38,037 nt of DNA. It comes from Bacteroidales bacterium UBA1035. Lineage in GTDB: Bacteria > Bacteroidota > Bacteroidia > Bacteroidales > Dysgonomonadaceae. Positions 32,335-38,037 of this stretch are shown in pieces. The stretch covers positions 1-38,037 of the forward strand of contig DCEG01000021.1 of the NCBI GenBank assembly GCA_002316835.1, in the 5' to 3' direction. Made by a program: the position numbers and the translations under genes. The notes beneath the pieces are model-generated. The model was given only the letters and a program-made list of their open reading frames with translations, was not told the DNA's origin and did no database searches. The first letter of the stretch is position 1. Each line of letters begins with the position of its first letter.

Positions 32335-33573
32335 TTATTTCTTTTCGTACGAAAGCAAGCGCTGGTCACCTTCCAGTTTTCGCATCTGTGTAACGTCCTG
32401 CGTAACTTCAACAACACCGAGATATTCTCCTTCGGGACTGCGGACGGCTGAATATTCGATGTAAATAAACCGGTTTCCCATAAATTTTGACATCCAGAAA
32501 ACAGCTTTGTTCTCTTTCCCACTTTTAAAGTCGGTAAGAATTTGTTCTACTATGTGCACGCTTCCGGGTGGGTGACACATGCGAACATCGCGTCCGATAA
32601 TGGAACGGTTGCGTTCGAAAACCCGATTTGGACTGTGAGAGAAAAATCTCACCTTATCATTTTTATCCACAAACGTAATATCGATGGGCAAATGAATAAA
32701 TAGTGCTTCTATTTCAGCCATATTAAATGCACCGGACGAAAGCCGGATGGCATCGGCAGAAACATATTCCTGCTTTTCAACTTTCACCCCTGCCGGTTTC
32801 CACTCATCTTCGGGATCGAAAAGACAGTAGCCGAATTCAGGCGTTTCCTGATAAATTTTGTACCATTCATCTTCTGTTAAAGTATCCATCGCCATGGGGA
32901 GGAGAATTTCTTCTTCTTTCATAATCATTCTGTCCAGCATCTCGACTGCGGGAGCCAATACAAGCTGAACGATTGATTTCATTTCTTCTGTGGTCGAAAT
33001 AGGCGATTCCAATGCTTCGAAAGAGTTTTTCAACAGTTCTCTTATCTCGTCGTGTTTGCCCCACATCACCTTTGGTGGGCCGGTAATGAGATGTTTTTCC
33101 AAAAAAGGGAAAAGCAGATATTCTTTTCGCTTGTAATGCTTATCTATATCGGATAAGTTATTGAATATGGTTCTAAGTTGTAAAATATATCCCGGTAATT
33201 GCTTATCGTTGAGATCAGAAACTTTATTGAACAGATCATCAATTTTTATTACTTCGTTTTTTAACGCGATATTTTCTTGTTTGAACGTATCCACCGGATG
33301 TCCGGCCGGAATTGCTTTCGCTCCTTCCAAATCGATACTGCCATCGAGTACGGCAGTATGTAGATCGCAAAAATCAAGAATTTCTTCTTCGGTAAGTGCG
33401 TTGCTGTTGATAAGTTCCTGTTCAACTTCCACCACTTCGTTGTAAGGAATATTACGTAGTGCTTCGATAAGTCGCTGACGCAAGAATTCAGGACTTTCTC
33501 CTTCATGTAAACGAAGAAGCAGGTGTCGCAACAGTTCTTTCCGCTGCGATGAATTGTTAATTATTTCGCTCAT
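32335..33573 (-). CDS. DUF438-hemerythrin-PAS protein
   Basis: A 412-residue three-domain protein. Residues about 10-80 are DUF438 (LLRLHEGESPEFLRQRLIEA). About 100-240 form a hemerythrin-like HHE four-helix domain with candidate di-iron ligands in DIDKHYKRKEYLLFPFLEKH, WGKHDEIRELL and MIMKEEEILLPM. About 285-405 form a PAS domain (ITFVDKNDKVRFFSHSPNRV; MCHPPGSVHIVEQIL; YLGVVEVTQDVTQMRKLEGD). No output domain follows, so it likely senses or stores a ligand such as NO or O2 rather than signalling alone. It sits 3 bp after the cupin gene and 3 bp before the DUF1858-DUF2249 gene. Confidence 0.9.
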   Translation of the reverse strand: MSEIINNSSQRKELLRHLLLRLHEGESPEFLRQRLIEALRNIPYNEVVEVEQELINSNALTEEEILDFCDLHTAVLDGSIDLEGAKAIPAGHPVDTFKQENIALKNEVIKIDDLFNKVSDLNDKQLPGYILQLRTIFNNLSDIDKHYKRKEYLLFPFLEKHLITGPPKVMWGKHDEIRELLKNSFEALESPISTTEEMKSIVQLVLAPAVEMLDRMIMKEEEILLPMAMDTLTEDEWYKIYQETPEFGYCLFDPEDEWKPAGVKVEKQEYVSADAIRLSSGAFNMAEIEALFIHLPIDITFVDKNDKVRFFSHSPNRVFERNRSIIGRDVRMCHPPGSVHIVEQILTDFKSGKENKAVFWMSKFMGNRFIYIEYSAVRSPEGEYLGVVEVTQDVTQMRKLEGDQRLLSYEKK

Positions 33574-33576
33574 AAA

Positions 33577-33900
33577 TTATTGTTTTATCATTGTCAATAC
33601 CATTTTAAACGGCTCAATGGCATGCAGCGCATGTGGATGATGGGCAGGCATTATAATGCAATCACCTTTTTTTAGGTGATGAGGATTGCCATCGATGCGG
33701 ATTTCAGCTTCGCCATCCAGCATATGTACCATAGCATCGTAAGGTGATGTGTGTTCCGTCAGCCCCTGATCTTTATCGAAAGAAAACAACGTTACGTTTC
33801 CCGATTGCTTTTTCAACACTTGTTTACTGATAACGCCTCCGGAAGAATATTCGATTGAATCTTCCATAGAGAAAATTTTTGTAGGTTCAAAAGTTGCCAT
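33577..33900 (-). CDS. Small cupin protein
   Basis: A 107-residue single-domain cupin. Conserved strands: QGLTEHTSPYDAMVHMLDGEAEIRIDG (in part; first cupin motif with His and Glu) and GDCIIMPAHHPHALHAIEPFKMVL (second motif with His), so a metal site is likely. First gene of a tight operon with DUF438-hemerythrin-PAS and DUF1858-DUF2249 proteins. Its promoter carries the same dyad found before hcp. Function within nitrosative stress is inferred from context only. Confidence 0.88.
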   Translation of the reverse strand: MATFEPTKIFSMEDSIEYSSGGVISKQVLKKQSGNVTLFSFDKDQGLTEHTSPYDAMVHMLDGEAEIRIDGNPHHLKKGDCIIMPAHHPHALHAIEPFKMVLTMIKQ

Positions 33901-33931
33901 AATCGTTAGAGTTTTATTTATTTATTTATAG

Positions 33932-33975
33932 TCTGATATCTAATATCTGACATTTGATATCTGACATCTGAAATC
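33932..33975. repeat. Degenerate TCAGATATC-type repeats in the cupin leader
   Basis: Read on the minus strand, the predicted 5' leader of the cupin transcript contains about four overlapping degenerate copies of TCAGATRTCA (for example TCAGATGTCAGATATCA), followed by TATAAATAAATAAATAAAA. Meaning unknown; such near-tandem short repeats could be slippage products. Confidence 0.5.
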
Positions 33976-33984
33976 TTTTAAATG

Positions 33985-33992
33985 CAAAGATA
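33985..33992 (-). promoter_or_regulatory. Promoter -7 box of the cupin operon
   Basis: The minus strand reads TATCTTTG (TAnnTTTG). Exactly 20 bp upstream lies the dyad operator at 34013-34030, the same spacing as at hcp. It predicts a leader of about 75-80 nt. Confidence 0.75.
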
Positions 33993-34012
33993 CTATTTAG
34001 AACGAAACTAAA

Positions 34013-34030
34013 TTGTAACTTAGGTTACAG
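34013..34030. promoter_or_regulatory. Crp/Fnr-type operator upstream of the cupin operon
   Basis: TTGTAACTTAGGTTACAG: arms TTGTAAC and GTTACAG around a 4-bp spacer, one mismatch from perfect symmetry. The geometry matches Fnr/Dnr-type sites (arms about an N4 centre). Centred 33 bp upstream of the -7 box centre, about -41 from the expected start of transcription, the class II activator position. Confidence 0.75.
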
Positions 34031-34054
34031 TTTTGGATTTTAATGAAAAAAGTG

Positions 34055-34088
34055 AAAAAACCGATTTCCTCTTCGAAAACCGGTTTTT
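34055..34088 (-). terminator. Terminator of hcp
   Basis: AAAAACCG / CGGTTTTT form the outer stem with a partly paired inner segment. On the minus strand the hairpin ends in a run of six T residues. It is about 28 bp past the hcp stop. Confidence 0.75.
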
Positions 34089-34115
34089 AAACTGTGATTT
34101 TTATTTCTAAGCACT

Positions 34116-35798
34116 TTAACGTTCCGTTTCTTTGTACTCCGGTGTTTCCAGGAGTAGTTTCATGTCTTCATCTACGCTTGTAATACCTGAAATTCCAAAA
34201 TTATTTACCAGCACATTTACCACGTTGGGTGAAAGGAAAGCAGGAAGTGTGGGGCCTAAGTGAATATTTTTAACCCCCAAATAGAGCAGAGCCAACAGTA
34301 CGATTACCGCTTTTTGTTCGTACCATGCAATGTTGTAGGCAATGGGTAGGTCGTTTAAATCGTCTAAATCAAAAGCTTCTTTGAGAGCGAGTGCAATTTT
34401 CACCAACGAATAACTGTCGTTGCATTGTCCGGCATCGAGTACGCGGGGTATTCCGTTGATATCGCCCAATTGTAATTTGTTGTAGCGATATTTAGCGCAA
34501 CCTGCGGTTAAGATAACCGTGTCTTGTGGAAGTTTTTGCGCAAATTCTGTGTAATAATTTCTTCCGTTCATACGTCCGTCGCATCCGCCCATTACGAAGA
34601 ACTTGCGGATAGCTCCCGATTTTACTGCCTCAATCACTTTGTCGGCAAGGGCAATCACCTGATTGTGTGCAAATCCACCCACTATTTCGCCCGTTTCAAT
34701 TTCTTTGGGAGCAGCACATTTTTTGGCGTGTTCGATCATTGCCGAAAAATCTTTTGGTTTTCCGTCCTTTCGGTCTGCTATGTGTTTAAAACCCTCAAAT
34801 CCCGATGCACCTGTGGTGTAAACTCTATCGGTATAAGTAGATGATTTGCGGGGCGGAACAATACAATTGGTCGTAAACAGGATAACTCCGTTGAAGTTTT
34901 CGAAATCTTCGGTCTGGTGCCACCACGAACTTCCGTAATTACCCACGAAGTGACTATATTTCTTGAATGCAGGATAATAGTTTGCCGGAAGCATTTCGCT
35001 GTGCGTATATACATCTACTCCTGTTCTTTCAGTTTGTTTCAGCAGTTCTTCCATGTCTTTTAAATCGTGTCCGCTGATTAAGATTCCCGGATTGTTACGA
35101 ACGCCTAAATTCACTTTCGTAATTTCGGGATTCCCGTAACTCGTTGTGTTTGCTTTATCTAAAAGTGCCATCACTTGTACACCGTATTTTCCGGTTTCGA
35201 GAACCAATGCAGTCAGTTCTTCTGCCGAGAGCGAATCGTCTGTTGTAGCAACCAATGCGCGTTGCATAAAAGCGTAAATTTTGTTTTCTTCGTGTCCCAG
35301 ATTTAACGCGTGTTCGGCATAAGCAGCCATTCCTTTCAGTCCGTAAATGGTTAGTTCGCGAAGCGAGCGGATATCCTCATTTTTAGTACTTAAAATTCCG
35401 ACCTCAAAAGATTTTTCTGTCATTTCTGCTTCTGTTTCTCCCACCCAGCGGGAACCGTCAAAAGTGATTTCTTTTGTTTTTCCTCCCGCATTTTCGAGGC
35501 GTTCTTTTGCAGCATTCCGTATTTCGTAAGCCATCAATATGCGTGTGATAAAGCGGCGTTTATCGAAATTGGCATTTGTGATGGTCATGAACAGGCTGTC
35601 GGTAATAAATTTATTGATCTGCGGAATTTCTATTCCGAATTTTCGCAACGGAACGGTATAATGCGAAATTCCTTTGCACAGGAACAACAATAAGTCCTGT
35701 AGGTTGGCTACATCGGCGGTTTTTCCACAAACTCCTTTAACGGTACAGCCTTCGTTTTTTGCAGTTTCCTGACACTGATAACAAAACATTTTATCCAT
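34116..35798 (-). CDS. hcp: Hybrid cluster protein (hydroxylamine/NO reductase), class I
   Basis: A 560-residue hybrid cluster protein. The N-terminal cysteines Cys6, Cys9, Cys18 and Cys24 (CYQCQETAKNEGCTVKGVC) have the C-x2-C-x8-C-x5-C spacing of class I enzymes with a [4Fe-4S] cluster, typical of strict anaerobes, not the enteric [2Fe-2S] spacing. Hybrid-cluster ligands are seen in FTTNCIVPP, ILTAGCAKYRYNK and LDAGQCNDSYS, and GGCDGR is conserved. Hcp reduces NO to N2O and hydroxylamine to ammonia, and has been linked to protein S-nitrosylation. No hcr reductase partner is adjacent. It is divergent from the Crp/Fnr regulator, with a perfect dyad operator in between. Confidence 0.96.
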   Translation of the reverse strand: MDKMFCYQCQETAKNEGCTVKGVCGKTADVANLQDLLLFLCKGISHYTVPLRKFGIEIPQINKFITDSLFMTITNANFDKRRFITRILMAYEIRNAAKERLENAGGKTKEITFDGSRWVGETEAEMTEKSFEVGILSTKNEDIRSLRELTIYGLKGMAAYAEHALNLGHEENKIYAFMQRALVATTDDSLSAEELTALVLETGKYGVQVMALLDKANTTSYGNPEITKVNLGVRNNPGILISGHDLKDMEELLKQTERTGVDVYTHSEMLPANYYPAFKKYSHFVGNYGSSWWHQTEDFENFNGVILFTTNCIVPPRKSSTYTDRVYTTGASGFEGFKHIADRKDGKPKDFSAMIEHAKKCAAPKEIETGEIVGGFAHNQVIALADKVIEAVKSGAIRKFFVMGGCDGRMNGRNYYTEFAQKLPQDTVILTAGCAKYRYNKLQLGDINGIPRVLDAGQCNDSYSLVKIALALKEAFDLDDLNDLPIAYNIAWYEQKAVIVLLALLYLGVKNIHLGPTLPAFLSPNVVNVLVNNFGISGITSVDEDMKLLLETPEYKETER

Positions 35799-35836
35799 AA
35801 TTCTTTTTTATTTTGATTGTTTAAAATTTAATGATA

Positions 35837-35844
35837 CAAAGGTA
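35837..35844 (-). promoter_or_regulatory. Promoter -7 box of hcp
   Basis: The minus strand reads TACCTTTG (TAnnTTTG), about 38 bp before the hcp start and 20 bp downstream of the dyad operator. The canonical -33 position is occupied by the operator, as expected for an activator-dependent promoter. Confidence 0.78.
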
Positions 35845-35864
35845 TTCTGAAGAATTATGAACTT

Positions 35865-35882
35865 TTGTAACCGAAGTTACAA
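35865..35882. promoter_or_regulatory. Crp/Fnr-type operator upstream of hcp
   Basis: TTGTAACCGAAGTTACAA, a perfect 7-bp inverted repeat with 4-bp centre. It lies between divergent hcp and its presumed regulator, centred about -41 for hcp. The same element precedes the cupin operon at identical spacing. HcpR-type regulators of hcp are known from Porphyromonas gingivalis; the exact site there was not compared. Confidence 0.82.
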
Positions 35883-35910
35883 GACACTTTTTTTATTTAA
35901 AATAAGAACG

Positions 35911-35944
35911 TTTTTGATTTTCTGTGAGGATTTAGCTAATTTTG
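35911..35944 (+). promoter_or_regulatory. Promoter of the Crp/Fnr regulator gene
   Basis: TTTG (35913-35916) and TAATTTTG (35937-35944) with a 20-bp gap fit the Bacteroidota consensus, 18 bp before the ATG. The dyad operator is about 30 bp upstream of the -33 box, so any autoregulation would be indirect or weak. Confidence 0.55.
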
Positions 35945-35962
35945 GTCTCCAAAAAAGAATAG

Positions 35963-36625
35963 ATGTATAATTCTAATATATCTCATTGTCCCCTGTTTAT
36001 TGGTATCGACGATGAAGTGATTAAAGATTTTTTATCGAGAGCAGTATCAGAAATCCGAACCTTCCACAAGGGGGAACATGTCGTTCGCCAAGGAGACCCC
36101 ATCACTTTTCTGAACTTGCTGGTTGAAGGAATCGTGCGTACCGAAATGATCACTGCCGAGGGAAATCTGGTGGAAATAGAGTTTATTGAAGCTGTTCGTC
36201 CGTTAGCTCCTGCGTTTATTTTTTCTGACCGGCACAGATTTCCTGTTGATGCTATTGCCATGGACAAATCTGTAGTTTGCATGATTCCGAAATCCATTTT
36301 TTTGAAAGAAATGATGATGAACGAAACATTGTTGAGAAACTTTTTGCGGCTTAATTCCAACATGACGGTTTTTTTGTCGGGAAAAGTGCAAATGCTTTCC
36401 ATCAAAAGTCTTCGTGCAAAATTATCGTTATATATTCTTGAAAACACTACTTCCGACCAGAATAGTTTCTTTTTAAAACGTACCCAAACACAATTAGCCG
36501 AATATTTTGGTGTTCAGCGCCCGTCTTTGGCACGTACTATCGGTGAAATGATCAATGATGGTGTCATTTCGTTGTACAAAAGAGAACTGACAGTATTAAA
36601 TAGAAAAAAATTAGAACACTATTAA
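35963..36625 (+). CDS. Crp/Fnr-family regulator, HcpR-like
   Basis: A 220-residue transcription regulator: N-terminal cyclic-nucleotide-binding-like beta barrel (about 10-120; HKGEHVVRQGDPITFLNLLV), dimerisation helix (about 120-150) and C-terminal winged helix (TQTQLAEYFGVQRPSLARTI as the recognition region). There is no Fnr-type N-terminal cysteine cluster (a single Cys9), so it is unlikely to bind an Fe-S cluster; HcpR-like proteins are thought to sense NO through heme. It is divergent from hcp, with a perfect dyad in the gap, and is the natural candidate to bind that site and the copy at the cupin operon. Its ligand is inferred. Confidence 0.88.
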   Translation: MYNSNISHCPLFIGIDDEVIKDFLSRAVSEIRTFHKGEHVVRQGDPITFLNLLVEGIVRTEMITAEGNLVEIEFIEAVRPLAPAFIFSDRHRFPVDAIAMDKSVVCMIPKSIFLKEMMMNETLLRNFLRLNSNMTVFLSGKVQMLSIKSLRAKLSLYILENTTSDQNSFFLKRTQTQLAEYFGVQRPSLARTIGEMINDGVISLYKRELTVLNRKKLEHY

Positions 36626-36670
36626 AGTATTTTTTCCATATTTATTGGACGGATATTTGAAATTATCAGT

Positions 36671-36678
36671 TATATTTG
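36671..36678 (+). promoter_or_regulatory. Candidate -7 box of the last oxidoreductase gene
   Basis: TATATTTG matches TAnnTTTG, 46 bp before the ATG at 36725. TTG at 36645-36647 is 23 bp upstream and could be a weak -33. Confidence 0.5.
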
Positions 36679-36724
36679 CGGAGTTTAAAGAAAAAAGTTA
36701 TACTTAAAAAATTATCTAAAAGTC

Positions 36725-38037
36725 ATGAGTAATCACTTAACAAGAAGAAAATTTTTGAAGACGGCTGCTATGGGAGCCGTAGGCGTAGCCGTATTTCCAC
36801 AATTCGTAACATCTTGTAAAAACAAGAAAGCCGAGACTCCTGTCGATGATGGAGTTATCCGATTGGGATTCATTGGATTAGGACAGCAAGCCATGTATCT
36901 TTTGAACGGATATATGGGGATAGAAGGAGTTGAAGTTGTTGCCGGATGCGATGTTTATGGTATCAAAAGAGAACGTTTTTTGAAACGTGTAAATGATTAT
37001 TATGCAACTCAACAAAAAGCAGTAGCACTTGAGGTATACGAAAATTACAAAGATTTACTTGCACGTGAAGATATAGATGCAGTTGTAATAGCTACGCCTG
37101 ATCACTGGCATGCATTTATCGCTATTGCAGCTTGTAACGCTAAGAAAAACGTATATCTTGAAAAACCGTTGACTTTCACCATTAAAGAAGGACAGGAGTT
37201 GGTAAAAGCTGTTCGTAGCAATGGCGTAATTTTAGGTGTTGGAAGTCAGCAGCGTTCTGACCCCAATTTCCAGCACGCTGTAAAAATGGTACAGGAAGGT
37301 AAGCTTGGGAAGATTACAAAAGTAAATGCATATGTAGGAGCACCTCCAAAGCCATATGACCTTCCGGAAGAACCTGTTCCTGCCGATTTGAACTGGCCGT
37401 TGTGGTTGGGTCCGTCTGCATTTGTTCATTACAACGCTCAGCTTAATCCTCCTATTTCACTCAATCCCGAACAAAACGAACAATTCTGGGGAGCATGGCG
37501 CTGGTACTCTGAATTAGGTGGTGGTTTTACTACCGATTGGGGTGCTCACATGTTCGATATTGCACAATGGGGTTTGGGTATGGATAACAGTGGCCCTGTG
37601 GAAATTATTCCTGCAGGGTATCAAGATACCAAATTCCTGACATACAAGTACTCCAATGGAGTGATAATGACCGAAGAACCGTTTGATGAAAAACTAACTA
37701 AAGGGGTTAAATTCACAGGCGAAACAGGTTGGATTGAAGTATCGAGAGGGCATTATGTGGCTTCGGACGATAGTTTGTTACCTCCCAAAGTTGAAGAAAC
37801 AGAAGGTGCATATGAAACAAAAGTTCCACATTTGGAAAACTTTATTGCATCCGTAAAATCGAAAACCGATCCGGTTGTTCCGGTTGAAATTGGTCATCGT
37901 AGCTGTACAGTTTGCACGCTCGGAAATATCGCTTACGAAATGAAGCGCCCAATTAAATGGGATCCGGCTGCAGAAAAATTCGTAGATGATCCTGAAACCG
38001 ATAAGAACTGGCTATTTAATAAGACATATACTGAAGG
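36725..38037 (+). CDS. Exported Gfo/Idh/MocA-family oxidoreductase, truncated by window end
   Basis: An open frame from ATG 36725 runs to the right edge without a stop, giving at least 437 residues. The N-terminus MSNHLTRRKFLKTAAMGAVG is a twin-arginine signal, followed by a possible lipobox (VTSC), so it may be a Tat-exported lipoprotein. The Rossmann fold starts at IRLGFIGLGQQAMYLLNGY; AVVIATPDHWHAFIAI and VYLEKPLTFTIKEG are the family's cofactor and EKP motifs; FTTDWGAHMFDIAQWGLGMD is the conserved C-domain His region. Only the last residues are missing. It is the third exported member of this family in the window. Substrate unknown. Confidence 0.9.
   Translation, partial: MSNHLTRRKFLKTAAMGAVGVAVFPQFVTSCKNKKAETPVDDGVIRLGFIGLGQQAMYLLNGYMGIEGVEVVAGCDVYGIKRERFLKRVNDYYATQQKAVALEVYENYKDLLAREDIDAVVIATPDHWHAFIAIAACNAKKNVYLEKPLTFTIKEGQELVKAVRSNGVILGVGSQQRSDPNFQHAVKMVQEGKLGKITKVNAYVGAPPKPYDLPEEPVPADLNWPLWLGPSAFVHYNAQLNPPISLNPEQNEQFWGAWRWYSELGGGFTTDWGAHMFDIAQWGLGMDNSGPVEIIPAGYQDTKFLTYKYSNGVIMTEEPFDEKLTKGVKFTGETGWIEVSRGHYVASDDSLLPPKVEETEGAYETKVPHLENFIASVKSKTDPVVPVEIGHRSCTVCTLGNIAYEMKRPIKWDPAAEKFVDDPETDKNWLFNKTYTE

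Noticed and set aside
1..38037. CRISPR arrays, complete insertion sequences, rRNA genes, or a defence island
   Set aside because: No regularly spaced repeats, transposase motifs, rRNA-like sequence or recognisable restriction, toxin or defence domains were seen.

Overview
The window reads as chromosome from a member of the Bacteroidota, most likely order Bacteroidales. The evidence is the fused LpxC-FabZ gene, GH92 alpha-mannosidase, many type II lipoprotein signals, a eukaryote-like NADP isocitrate dehydrogenase beside a mitochondrial-type aconitase, four-helix-bundle 'suffix' protein, and repeated TAnnTTTG promoter -7 boxes with little Shine-Dalgarno sequence. An anaerobic or microaerobic lifestyle is suggested by a class I hybrid cluster protein. 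Genus cannot be fixed from sequence alone.

Layout. 1-9 kb: envelope and periplasmic genes, mostly minus strand: S9 oligopeptidase lipoprotein, DUF4349 lipoprotein, a CDF metal exporter (plus strand), a frameshifted AhpD-like gene, a tandem MliC-like lipoprotein, a YD-repeat-like lipoprotein whose signal peptide is out of frame, and GH92 mannosidase. An OPT oligopeptide transporter (9-11 kb) precedes GH92. 11.2-18.0 kb (plus): a citrate-to-2-oxoglutarate operon: aconitase, a four-helix-bundle protein, a bacterial-type isocitrate dehydrogenase with NAD-type residues, citrate synthase, and a eukaryote-like NADP isocitrate dehydrogenase, closed by a hairpin terminator. 18.1-24.1 kb (minus): lipid A genes lpxD, lpxC-fabZ, lpxA running directly into aguA, aguB (putrescine synthesis) and a DUF4256 gene. 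24.2 kb: tRNA-Pro(GGG) with its own promoter and terminator, then about 560 bp with almost no coding content.

24.9-30.4 kb (plus): an N-acetylglucosamine operon (nagP, nagA, nagB-like, exported Gfo/Idh/MocA protein) ending in a heavily decayed esterase pseudogene. A second exported Gfo/Idh/MocA gene converges on it. 31.8-36.6 kb is the most interesting part: a Crp/Fnr-family regulator divergent from hcp, and a tight three-gene operon (cupin, DUF438-hemerythrin-PAS, DUF1858-DUF2249). Both target promoters carry the same dyad (TTGTAAC-N4-GTTACAA) at exactly the same distance from the -7 box, which points to a small nitrosative-stress regulon under one activator. A third exported Gfo/Idh/MocA gene runs off the right end.

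All functional calls rest on motif recognition from the sequence; no database searches were run.
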